The notes: generated from the sequence alone by a model not told the origin. A DNA stretch of 64,000 nucleotides from Chaetoderma sp. LZ-2023a (GCA_034401795.1 CM067373.1:93631103-93695102), one strand, 5' to 3'; positions 55,081 through 64,000 are shown, counted from the first letter of the stretch. Made by a program: numbers and translations.

Positions 55081-55794
55081 ACTCACAATTACCTATCTAC
55101 AAAGCATGAAAACAACGATCTACTTCGTGGCGGCGAACCATGGAGGAAAAGTAAAATCCTGCGCTCACTGCTTTGCGGTACTGCTGACATTACTGCACGC
55201 CGCGTCATTGTGAACATAACTTTCCAGTCCTTCTGGAAGCTATGGATTCGTAGATCAAAGATGCCCTTGATAAAAAGACTACGTTTATAGAATGCAACCT
55301 GCGTATCCTTGATGCTGTATAACTGTAACTGCTGGGCAACTCCAAAGGCAGCTCTAGACAAATTCGATGCCTGCCACCACAAACACCTACGCACCATCAC
55401 TGGACACCGATGGCCAGACAGCATAATTTTCAATGATGCGCTACACATGATGTGTAATACGTCGCTACTGTCTGTAAAAGTCGCCCAGCAGAGGGTCCAT
55501 GTTTGGCCATGTGCTAAGGATGCCAGAAGACACACCAGCACAGAGAGCCTTGGAATTCTCCCTACTCGGAGCCAGCAAATACAAAGTCAGATGAGGACGT
55601 CATTGCATAAATCTGCTAAGCGAGCTACGAGGTGACCTCAAGAAAGCAGGACTCGGTACACTCAAGTCAAGAATGGACCTGAGGAAGCTAAGGATTTCGG
55701 CTGAGGACAAGACACAGTGGGCAAAAGCGAAGAAGGGCTGATTGTAACTGTAGGATGTTTCTACTACTAGAGCCGCAGAATACAGTAGTCATAC
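55080..55794 (+). pseudogene. Non-LTR C-terminal region
   Basis: KILRSLLCGTADITARRVIV, MMLYNCNCWATPKAALDKFD, HLRTITGHRW, KAGLGTLKSRMDLRKL-type text in alternating frames. Matches 1857-2466 (minus) block by block. Confidence 0.85.
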
Positions 55795-56210
55795 ATAAGG
55801 GTGATCTTGACCTTTGACCGTTGACATCAAAATGAACAGACTTCCTGGGGCCCTTTGGGTACGAAAAAGTGGATTTCTCGAAAACCTTTTAGCAGATGCA
55901 AAATAAAAGCAGTGGCAAGGCTAGCCGGAAGTGGAATTACAGGTTGACCAAGTTCATCGTATCGGATCAAAACGGTGATGTAGGGGAGGGGAGGGGAGAG
56001 GGCGACATGTGACAAATATTCTTACCGAAAGACGAAGCTTTCCACTAGCCGGCAATTATATGAATATTATGATATTGCCAGTGACATAACCCATTCAGTT
56101 ATATTGCTCTCATACAGCACATTATATAAGATGCGGGAAAATATTATGTGATAGATTTCATAGAGCGAATACAAACAAATTAATTTATCATGTAATTAAA
56201 GAATTATTGT
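55795..56210. other. No gene found
   Basis: Contains a GGGGAGGGGAGGGGAGAGGG patch at about 55982. Otherwise AT-rich. Confidence 0.5.
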
Positions 56211-56429
56211 GTTGAATACTTTGAAACTACTTTGACTGTGAGCAGCTACTCAAGGCAGCAACAACACCCAGTCAAATTAGTTTCAAAATATTCAACACCT
56301 TATCTGTGTAGTTTTTTTGGATATCGATAGTCAGGGTGTTCAGAGATCGATCGAGCGATCCCAACACGAGCGAGGGTAGAGCTTAGCTAAAGATAGGCGG
56401 GGCATAGCTAAAACAGGAACGGTCCATTC
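56211..56429 (+). mobile_element. HP1 composite, left-truncated
   Basis: HP1 at 56211-56296 (GTTGAATACTTTGAAACTAC ... CAAATTAGTTTCAAAATATT), GATATCGATAGTCAGG, GATCGATCGAGCGATCCC, GGGGCATAGCTAAAACAGGA, right terminus ACGGTCCATTC. Confidence 0.85.
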
Positions 56430-56527
56430 CTAGCTAAGCCACGCCAATTTGAACACGTATTTGAATCGATGTATATACTTTGAACCTTGTTCAGTTCCTA
56501 AAATCCAAGTTTCACGGTAATGGAGGA

Positions 56528-56871
56528 ATACAGTTTCAGCCATGCCCCGCCCATCTCTAGCTGAGCTCCACCCACATTTCGCCCGTGTTTGGATCGATCG
56601 ATCAAGGGAACTCCCTGACTATCAATTTTCAGAAAACTAATCAGGTAATCCGTTGAATGTTTTGAAATTAATTTGACTGGGTGCTGTTGCTGCCGTAGTA
56701 GCAAGTATATATAATTCGTACAACAACACTTTAGTCCATCACCAATATATGCGTTCGTGACGAACTTAATTACGTCGTTCATGGCGGCATTGATTATGAC
56801 GTCATCATGAACGTCACGTAGTTGATTATGACGTCAGATGATGGATGTATAAACTGGAAATGTCTATTATA
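56528..56871 (-). mobile_element. HP1 composite, minus orientation, right arm of hairpin lost
   Basis: CCCGCCCATCTCTAGCTGAG, GATCGATCGATCAAGG, the HP1 left arm with core TGCTGTTGCTGCCGTAGTAG, then directly AATTCGTACAACAAC, two TGATTATGACGTCA blocks and AAACTGGAAATGTCTATT. The second hairpin arm is missing. Confidence 0.85.
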
Positions 56872-56879
56872 CTGGGAAA

Positions 56880-56956
56880 CTGTGCATATTTTCAAACGAA
56901 TTTGTCTTGGTGCTATAGCTGCTTATAGCAACATCAGCCAGTCAAATTAGTTTCAG
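56880..56956. repeat. HP1 palindrome, decayed
   Basis: CATATTTTCAAACGAATTTG, core GCTATAGCTGCTTATAGC, then GCCAGTCAAATTAGTTTCAG. Confidence 0.75.
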
Positions 56957-56962
56957 TCTGGG

Positions 56963-57057
56963 TAGTTACCCTGTAGTTACCTTGGCGTTACCTTGGCGTT
57001 ACCTTGTAGTTACCTTGTAGTTACCTTGTAGTTACCTTGTAGTTACGTTGTAGTTAC
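56963..57057 (+). repeat. 12-bp minisatellite
   Basis: About eight copies of GTAGTTACCTTG, two with GGCGTTACCTTG, starting within ten bases of the preceding HP1. Confidence 0.93.
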
Positions 57058-57059
57058 AT

Positions 57060-57180
57060 GGGCATTTAGATTCCGGGAGTTCAAGTTTCAATGTTCCAAA
57101 TCGATCCTGCCACACGCATGAAAGGTTGGCGGAGCTTAGCTAGGAATGGGTGAGGCGTAGCTAAAAATGAATCCTTTCAT
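57060..57180 (+). repeat. Composite right-arm fragment
   Basis: GGGAGTTCAAGTTTCAATG, AAATCGATCCTGCCAC, GGCGGAGCTTAGCTAGGAAT, GCTAAAAATGAATCCTTTCA. Confidence 0.75.
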
Positions 57181-57958
57181 TGGGGTTATTATCTAAAAAA
57201 TCCACACATATATGACGGTATTCTTAATTACGTTGGTACGCTATAATATATTTGAAACGAATTTTCAGTCAAGAATCTAGTTGCCATGCTATGCGTTTGT
57301 GGAGGAATGCGATCATACTTTGTTACCAATAGATTATTGTATGAACAGTGTGATTAATAAACATTATCAAAACAATATCGAATATGCATTTTCATTTGAT
57401 AATATTCACTTCCTACAATATGTATCAGGTATTTATTAGTCTCGACATGGACTGTCAAGCGGGATCTTCAAAATGTCACGCGTAGGAGGTTGAGGGTTAA
57501 ATAACCAAGGCAGTCGAAGTGGGATTGCAGGCGAGACCCCGGAAATCTCCCAATCTCCGAATACATGTTGATTAATCTCGCCATCAAATGTGCGACTATT
57601 GGAATTATCCGCGTGTGTGCGTGCGTGCGTGCGTCCGTAGCAGGCGCCATGACTTAAGTTCTACTCAACAGACTTTCACCAAATTATGTTGAAAGATTGA
57701 CTTTGCTGCGCGGATGAAGTTCATGTCAAAAGGTCAATAGCCAATATAAAGGAAGGACTGGATGTCCAGACTCGGAATTCTTCGGAATGCGTGTTGTAGT
57801 TCTGCAATTCCCGTTATTGTTCGGTGGGAGTGTTGCTGTGGGAGTGGAACAGCCCTTTATATTTTAACCTGACGGAATGCCATCGATCGGATTTTTTACC
57901 CTATCAAACAAGTTACCCAAGAAAAACGAAGCATCATTTACAATTTAGAAAGTGTTCG
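57181..57958. other. No gene; small (GTGC)n patch
   Basis: GTGTGTGCGTGCGTGCGTGC at about 57611. No coding signal. Confidence 0.5.
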
Positions 57959-58052
57959 GTTGAATATTTTCAAACTAATTTGATAGGAAGATGTTGGTAC
58001 CTGTGGGAGCAACACGTTCCTATGAAGTTATCTTCGAAACATATATGGACAG
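57959..58052. repeat. HP1 palindrome, diverged right arm
   Basis: GTTGAATATTTTCAAACTAA, TTTGATAGGAAGATGTTG, core ACCTGTGGGAGCAACA, then GTTCCTATGAAGTTATCTTC. Confidence 0.7.
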
Positions 58053-58298
58053 CGGCATCTCTCAGTTAAATCATTAACAAAAATTCAACATATTATTCCC
58101 TACATCAAAAACAGTTTGTCCCTTCTGGCTTGTGTGGGTTAAAGGGTTAATATGCTATGTTTGGTTTTAGTAGCTATTTGAAGTGATATGGTCAGTGATT
58201 TATAATCGTCTTGAATCTTGATAGTACAGGCATATTGCCAGATCGTCAGTCCTTTCAACCACGAATTCTCCATTTTCAAAGCAACCATACACGAGAAT

Positions 58299-58388
58299 TG
58301 TTGAATCTTTTGAAATTAATATGACTGGAAGCCATTGCTGCCTTAGGCAGCAATGGCTTCTAGTCATATTAAGTTCAAAATAGTCAAC
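58299..58388. repeat. HP1 palindrome, near-perfect hairpin
   Basis: Central arms GAAGCCATTGCTGCC and GGCAGCAATGGCTTC are perfectly complementary around a 3-base loop (TTA). The outer arms (GTTGAATCTTTTGAAATTAA / TTAAGTTCAAAATAGTCAAC) pair with few mismatches. The best-conserved stem in the window. Confidence 0.93.
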
Positions 58389-58871
58389 AAAATATGCTAA
58401 ACATAAACAATTTACTTTTTTTTTTAGGGATTTATCGTTGAACGGCTTAACAATCCCATACCGTTAGTCTGTAGTGGCACAGGTTAAGCCAATCAAAAGA
58501 TATGAAACGACACTAGAACGTATTTACTAAAAGAGATAAACGCATTAACACCCCCAAAACAATACTACGATATGGACATAACGTGATCGGCACACGATAA
58601 GATGCGCACAACTTGATCGGAGTCTCCCACATCGCGAACCAATAAAATTATTAACGCAAATATTGGTAATCCAAATTAAATCTATCATATCATGAGGGAT
58701 TAAAGTTCTTGTCAACTAACATGACACCGTCTGTATTTATGCGTTTCCATGAAACACTGGATACGATTTAGAGTCAAATTGCCTATAAAGAGAACCTTAG
58801 CGAGCGTATGATATGAAATGGCTGGAAAATAAGAAAATATATGCGTGGTGCCTGTCTAGTATTTCAATGGA
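58389..58871. other. No gene found
   Basis: AT-rich spacer. Confidence 0.45.
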
Positions 58872-58978
58872 CAATAACTCTAGACCTGCTGAATATTTTG
58901 AAAGCAATTTGACTGACAGTTGTTAGTTAGTTGTTAGTCAAATTGCTTTCAAAATATTCAGTATGTCCAGAGTTATTG
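58872..58978. repeat. HP1 palindrome with flanking stem extension
   Basis: Arms GAATATTTTGAAAGCAATTT and AAATTGCTTTCAAAATATTC match exactly. The G-to-C pair change within the arms is compensated on the other side. The stem extends outward into AATAACTCTAGA / CCAGAGTTATT. The loop is GTTGTTAGTTAGTTGTTAG. Confidence 0.9.
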
Positions 58979-59984
58979 CATATTAAAAGTATTGGCGGGT
59001 GATTTGTAGCCGTCAAACAGTTAATGAGTCGGTCGTCATGGACAGAGTCTTTTGTTGCCGCGAAATGGCGGTTATTAAAAAATGAAGGGTGGAAATTTCA
59101 ACTATCTGTTTAAATGAACGCAGAATTTCTGTCCAGAAATCACAGCCGGTCCCTCCAACGATACCGGCTCAGATCAAAGAAATGCAATATCCACCTGACA
59201 AATGTATTTGATTTAGAGGTCAAATCTTAATTCCACTTAAAATTAATTATCTAGATAACTCAAAACTACTATATTAGTAGACATGTTCATTGGCATAGGA
59301 GCGCGATGTGGGTGAGTTGGGTGGGTGGTTAGGTTCCAACAGCGACATCCCGATATGAACTAAGAAATCAGCCACCCACATTGGCCTATATTTTACTTCA
59401 TGAAATTCGGTTAGCAATCAAATTTTGTTATTTTTTACTTATCTTTTTAACACAAAGGACGCGCAATTTGGCTGTGATTCTAGGAATGGCATGTTTCATA
59501 AGTAAAGCGTATTCAAAACGGGACATATACGGCAGTGAATTAAATTGAAGGAAAGAAATAAGCGGTGGCCGATATTTTATATGGATTCTTTGGATCTCAT
59601 ATTTAGTATTTGCACAGATGAGAAAAATGGAAAATAATTGTGCAAATATCAGGAAGATAGGCTTTGTTTTTATTGCATTGTCATCCGTTTTGTCCACACA
59701 CGCTTCTTTTATGGGAGGAACTATAAACTGGATTATGACCAACTCTAGCGAGGTACGATCAGAACCTAAAATCATTCTATAATTTAATTTGACGTGTTTG
59801 GACCCGCCCCACCCTACCAATCCTAGAAATATTTTTACGTCATATTTTGCATTCCTATATCATTTTCAGTGTTGCATCGTCACCTGAATGGGTTCGGGGT
59901 AGGGTGAGGTGTGCGTGGCAAGGTGGCCCTTGCCTTCTTCACCCACCTCTGAAATTTGCGATACGTACTTTTTAAATAGTAATT
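58979..59984. other. No gene I can support
   Basis: A 130-codon minus frame at 59428-59820 is the longest frame here. It is hydrophobic in the middle (PIFLIFAQLFSIFLIC) but has no family signature I trust. Confidence 0.4.
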
Positions 59985-60830
59985 TTACAGACTATCGGCC
60001 GTCATAGCATACAGACTATCGTCCGTCATAGCATACAGACTATCGCCTATCATAGCATACAGACTATCGCCCATGATAGCATACAGTCTATCGCCCGTCA
60101 TAGCATACAAACTATCGCCCGTCATGGCATACAGACTATCGCCCGTCATACCATACAGACTATCGCCCTTCATAGCATACATACTATCGCCTGTCATAGC
60201 ATACAAACTATCGCCCATGATAGCATACATACTATCGCCCGTCATAGCATACAAACTATCGCCCGTCATAGCATACAGACTATCGCCCTTCATAGCATAC
60301 ATACTATCGCCCGTCATAGCATACAGACTATCGCCCTTCATAGCATACATACTATCGCCCGTCATAGCATACAGACTATCGCCCTTCATAGCATACATAC
60401 TATCGCCTGTCATAGCATACAGACTATCGCCCATGATAGCATACAGTCTATCGCCCGTCATAGCATACAAACTATCGGCCGTCATAGCATACAGATTATC
60501 GCCCGTCATGGCATACAGACTATCGCCCGTCATAGCATACAGACTATCGCCCTTCATAGCATACATACTATCGCCTGTCATAGCATACATACTATCGCCC
60601 GTCATAGCATACAAACTATCGCCCATGATAGCATACATACTATCGCCCGTCATAGCATACAGACTATCGCCCTTCATAGCATACATACTATCGCCTGTCA
60701 TAGCATACATACTATCGCCCGTCATAGCATACAGACTATCGACTGTCATAGCATACATACTATCGCCCGTCATAGCATACAGACTTTCGCCCGTCATAGC
60801 ATACAGACTATCGCCCATCATAACGTACAG
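59985..60830 (-). repeat. 24-bp minisatellite, about 35 units, open on both strands
   Basis: Unit ATAGCATACAGACTATCGCC plus four bases. The minus strand reads as the octapeptide MTGDSLYA (292 codons open, 60863-59985). The plus strand reads IAYRLSPV (269 codons open, 60073-60882). Units vary at a few sites (CAGAC/CATAC/CAAAC, CCCGTC/CCCTTC/CCCATG). A 360-bp higher-order repeat is visible: 60061-60118 is almost identical to 60421-60478. Confidence 0.95.
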
Positions 60831-60952
60831 TGCACAGCTGAAGGTACATAATTTTCTCGGCAATGCAGCCGATGCTCTCTAAGCGCCTGCCGCTTTGCAC
60901 CCCCACCCCATCCACCCACCACCCTTGGTAACAGGTCCTGATTTAAGAAAAC

Positions 60953-61040
60953 TCTTGTTGAATATATTGAAACTAATTCCACTGTACGTTGTTGCTCCCA
61001 AAAAGCAGCTAAAGTTCCCACTAAAATTAGTTAAAAATTT
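60953..61040. repeat. HP1 palindrome, decayed
   Basis: CTTGTTGAATATATTGAAAC, core GTTGTTGCTCCC, AAAGCAGC, then CACTAAAATTAGTTAAAAAT. Confidence 0.65.
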
Positions 61041-61067
61041 AATTTATATATATATACTTAGAGTAAG

Positions 61068-61075
61068 AAAGAGAG

Positions 61076-61126
<51 letters not shown>
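61068..61126 (+). repeat. (GA)n microsatellite
   Basis: GAGA run of about 55 bases followed by a G/T-rich patch. Confidence 0.97.
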
Positions 61127-61130
<4 letters not shown>

Positions 61131-61424
61131 GGTGGGGGAGGTGGGGTGGGGTGGGGGAGATAATTTATCTTAGCTTAAATATCGCCAATTTTCAACACTT
61201 TATGACGTCATTTTCAGAATGTGTCAACGCTTATGCCGCCATGACCTTTGTCATTTGCTATTGTTACGTCATAATTAATCTGCGCATTAAGACTAAAACA
61301 CGATGTTCGCTCCAGGGATACCATGTAGTATTGCCCTCGCGTAAGGGAAATACTAGATCATACATCACTGACCTTAACCAATCAAATAACAGCATATGAT
61401 CATGTGACAATACTGAGAGGTAAT

Positions 61425-61840
61425 AATGTATGGGTCACTCTTGACATTATTACTGATCCCAATTTTCAATTCCCTGCCCTGCTGTGTCTTAGTATGGCAC
61501 CCCACCATAAATCGCTACTCCTCCGTTACTGATGAACGGATCTTTATAAGACTTGCTAATGGTGTTCCATGAGTCACTCTCGACATCATTAGAGAGCCTG
61601 ATTTTCAATTCATTGCCCTACTGGATTTTAGAAGGATGGCCCACCCTTACATTTTGAAATCTCCACTCCTTAAACTATTTGATAAAATGATTATTGATCA
61701 GACTTGTATTCTAGGGTTAGATATTTACCTCATAACAGAGCCAATTTTCGATTCAAAATAATCAGCAGCATGTTTGCATGACAGGGTTTAGAAGGAAGCC
61801 TCCCCTTACATTTGAAAACCTCTATGCAAGTTGTGGAACG
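61425..61840 (+). repeat. Degenerate tandem array, period about 150 bp
   Basis: Three units anchored on TTTTCAATT/TTTTCGATT at 61463, 61612 and 61745. Each is preceded by an ATTATTACTGATC-like block and followed by GCCCTACTGGATTTTAGAAG-like text. Confidence 0.75.
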
Positions 61841-62217
61841 TTCCGAATCTTAACTTTTAGAAGCTTTATATCTAGTTAACGTAGGTTTTGACGAATGGCC
61901 GTGCAAAAGTTAAGCACCACCCTATTTTTACGCACATGCGAGGGTATATTCATGTGCTATGAAGAAAGCAATAGCATAAACATTTATGTACCCATCCATC
62001 TTAGTGCAAGAGGTAATAACGCAACTAGAGGAATGCTGATTATTATGGTGGGGAAACACTGTATGTTTTTGTTTGAACTTGAAAACGAGGCCTGAATATG
62101 GTTACGTTGACACAACTGACAACTATTGCCCTACAGTTGACACACGTGGCTAGATTGTCATTAATGGTGTCTGAAAACGAAGTTTAACATCTGTGCACGA
62201 GTTTGAGACTGTCATTA

Positions 62218-63243
62218 TTAATACCGGGTATATCCACCTTGTGCCTGGATGACGGCCTGGACACGACGTCTCATGCTGGTCACCAACCGACTGATACGCC
62301 ATTGTGGTATTCGTTGCCATTCAAGATGCAGTGCGTCTATTAATTCCTGTAGGTTCTGCACAGGAGGATCCCTCCTTCTCACCATGTTTCCCAGAATGTC
62401 CCAGATATGCTCAATAGGGTTCATGTCAGGGCTCCTTGCTGGCCATGGTAGGGTTTCGATGGCATTCCGGCGGAGGTATTCATGCACAGCTCTAGCACGA
62501 TGTGGTCGGGCGTTGTCATCCATGAACATAGGGTGGGTTCTAGGTGCATGATTTACAAAATGAGGGACCACAACTCTATCCAGTATGGAATCTTGATATC
62601 TTTGTCCATTTAGTGTTCCAGGTACAGTCAACAGATCCAGCTTACAATCAAATGAGATGCACCCCCATATCATAACGGAACCTCCACCAAATGGAACTTC
62701 TTCCATGATGTTACGTTGGTCGTACGCCGTGCGTCTGGACCTCCATACACGAGTTCGACCATCTGTGGCATGAAGCAGGAACCGACTTTCATCGGACCAG
62801 TGTACCCGTCTCCAGGATCTCATGTTCCAGTGTCTTCTTTCGTTGCACCACCTCAGACGCTCCTCTTTGTGGTGAGCAGTGAGGAGAGGACGTCTGACAG
62901 GTCTCCTAGCTTTCATGCCAGCAGCATACAGTCTCCTTTTGACGGTAGACATTGACACTCTATTGCGCGTTTCCCATTGCTGGCTGAGCACTCTGCTGTT
63001 GGTGGATGGAGATCTCCTAACAAGGCGTACTAGGGCTCGATCATCACGGGAAGTAGTCTTCTTCGGTCTTCCAGATCTAGGCCTGTCCTTCACCTCGTTA
63101 GTTTGCCCATGTTTTGCAATCAAACGACTGATTACAGTATGGTTAATGTTCAGCTGTCTGCCAATCTCTCTGCATGACATACCAGTGGTATGCATGCCTA
63201 TGATTTGCCATTTCACACGATCACTTAACCTTCGTCTTGCCAT
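62218..63243 (-). CDS. Tc1-type transposase (341 aa, intact)
   Basis: Same architecture as the copy at 10704: HTH (SCREIGRQLNINHTVISR), GRPK linker (RPRSGRPKK), second HTH, and DD34E triad D151 (HWSDE), D243 (MDDN), E278 (NPIE). It differs at ten residues, for example S65 for A, S80 for F, R165 for H, R326 for C, none at the triad. No stops or shifts, so it could still supply transposase in trans even if this copy's own left terminus is damaged (inference). Confidence 0.97.
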   Translation of the reverse strand: MARRRLSDRVKWQIIGMHTTGMSCREIGRQLNINHTVISRLIAKHGQTNEVKDRPRSGRPKKTTSRDDRALVRLVRRSPSTNSRVLSQQWETRNRVSMSTVKRRLYAAGMKARRPVRRPLLTAHHKEERLRWCNERRHWNMRSWRRVHWSDESRFLLHATDGRTRVWRSRRTAYDQRNIMEEVPFGGGSVMIWGCISFDCKLDLLTVPGTLNGQRYQDSILDRVVVPHFVNHAPRTHPMFMDDNARPHRARAVHEYLRRNAIETLPWPARSPDMNPIEHIWDILGNMVRRRDPPVQNLQELIDALHLEWQRIPQWRISRLVTSMRRRVQAVIQAQGGYTRY

Positions 63244-63528
63244 AGCGGTTCACAATCAAGAGCTAATTCTCTCTGTACAAATAAACCACGGTCATGAACA
63301 CAAAATTCCTAATCTTGTCGCCTAAATCTGTATGTAATGTTCTACACCTCAAACTGGACTTTTACATAACTGAACACGTGTGCTGTTTCCCGCCACGCAC
63401 GGACATCAAGCGGCGTGAAGTCATGCATGCATGTACATTTCGTACTTGGAATTATGTCAGCTAACGCGGGGACAAAAAGTATGGCAGCCTAGTTGTACCA
63501 TCATGTTTCTATGTTCTATTGTTTTTGC

Positions 63529-63556
63529 TGGTGCTTAACTTTTGCACAGGTGTATA
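63529..63556 (-). repeat. Tc1-B complete terminal inverted repeat
   Basis: Identical to 12028-12055. Confidence 0.95.
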
Positions 63557-63689
63557 TATTCCTGCTTAACTCTCCTGGAGTTAAGCTACTGGAATGTCAT
63601 AATTGAAAGGGATAAGACCATTTCTAGGAAGGCGTCCAACGTATTTCTACGATTTCGCAATTTGTGTACAATTCCAGTGACTGAAGAAT

Positions 63690-64000
63690 GGAGGACTCCA
63701 GGCTATTCGTCCATCATATGACGTCATAATAAACTACATGGCGTGTAGGATGACGTCATAATCAATTACGTCATGAATGACATATCTAAAGTCGTCACAA
63801 ACGCTTAACTGATGACGGACTAAGTAAGTTTTTTTGTACAAATTGTACGTGTTTACCATTTAATAAACATGCTGTTGAATATTATTAAACTAACTTGTCT
63901 GGGCACTCAATCTAATTAGTTTCAAAATATTCAATCCGGCGCAACGCTTATATAGTTTTCTGGAAATTGATATTCAGAGAGTGTAGGGATCGATCTATAC
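63690..64000 (+). mobile_element. HP1 composite, cut by window end
   Basis: GGAGGACTCCAGG-like terminus, TGACGTCATAATAAACTAC and TGACGTCATAATCAATTACG, TTTACCATTTAATAAACATG, HP1 at about 63871-63942 with a shortened core, GAAATTGATATTCAG, GATCGATCTATAC at the edge. Confidence 0.85.

Larger units (their letters stand above)
52880..55794 (+). mobile_element. Non-LTR retrotransposon, longest copy
   Basis: About 2.9 kb with APE-type endonuclease, reverse transcriptase and C-terminal region in order. All frames are interrupted by stops and shifts, so it is a relic. The four shorter relics in this window (1785, 17410, 39706 and this one's own family) share its text. The 3' end is near GCAGAATACAGTAGTCATAC. 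No ORF1 was recognised and the 5' part is probably truncated. Confidence 0.9.
61901..63556 (-). mobile_element. Tc1/mariner (Tc1 type, DD34E) transposon B
   Basis: Minus-strand twin of the element at 10391-12055, near-identical over its whole length including non-coding parts. The right terminal repeat is complete (63529-63556, with TA). The left one starts only at GTGCAAAAGTTAAGCACCA; the outer nine bases, including the TA, are replaced by GAATGGCC. The element is therefore end-damaged at its transposase-3' side. Confidence 0.95.

Noticed and set aside
59428..59820. 130-codon minus frame, hydrophobic middle, faint resemblance to an ABCG transporter end
   Set aside because: The resemblance is only a few scattered residues, with no splice or domain support.
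62249..63325. Plus-strand open frames opposite the Tc1-B transposase
   Set aside because: Shadows of the real minus-strand gene; identical shadows oppose copy A.

Overview
This is animal nuclear DNA, most likely from a marine invertebrate. It contains interrupted genes with GT-AG introns, a solute carrier gene, Tc1-type, Ty3/gypsy and non-LTR transposons, abundant microsatellites, AT-rich spacers and a 500-N scaffold gap at 8510-9009. I cannot name the species. I see no prokaryotic operons, no CRISPR array and no convincing tRNA or rRNA gene.

Only one host gene is well supported. It is the 3' half of a plus-strand SLC5-family (sodium/solute symporter, SMCT-like) gene in seven exons: 14276-14364, 14690-14817, 16977-17134, 41335-41570, 44203-44309, 45245-45360 and 47046-47090. 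All splice phases agree, and together the exons encode about 292 residues ending in a stop. The N-terminal half was not found. Its exons must lie to the left of the window, in the gap, or be too short to recognise. One intron is 24.2 kb because two Ty3/gypsy elements and pieces of a non-LTR element sit in it.

The rest is mobile or repetitive. (a) 1-14.2 kb: fragments of a hairpin-centred MITE-like family, a non-LTR 3' end fragment, a degenerate endonuclease piece beside the gap, an intact Tc1 element (10391-12055), and an array with a period of about 150 bp. (b) 14.2-47.1 kb: the SLC5 gene with its intronic load, namely a degenerate Cys-rich coding relic, a long-LTR gypsy element (18796-30370, minus), a 5'-truncated relative (33478-38010, minus), a non-LTR relic, a 285-bp tandem duplication and TTAA-flanked MITEs. 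(c) 47.1-64 kb: more hairpins and MITEs, a second array with a period of about 150 bp, the longest non-LTR copy (52880-55794), a 24-bp minisatellite open on both strands, and a second, nearly identical Tc1 element in opposite orientation (61901-63556).

The least ordinary signals are four. First, a palindrome family (here HP1, about 90 bp, more than 20 copies) occurs alone and as the centre of a larger element with terminal inverted repeats and paired TGACGTCA sites. Second, the gypsy element's Gag reading frame starts inside its LTR and runs through the primer binding site. Third, a 24-bp, 35-unit minisatellite has a long open frame on each strand. Fourth, unrelated tandem arrays recur with the same period of about 150 bp. 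Naming used below: HP1, HP2 and HP3 are three palindrome families; 'composite' is the larger element built around HP1.
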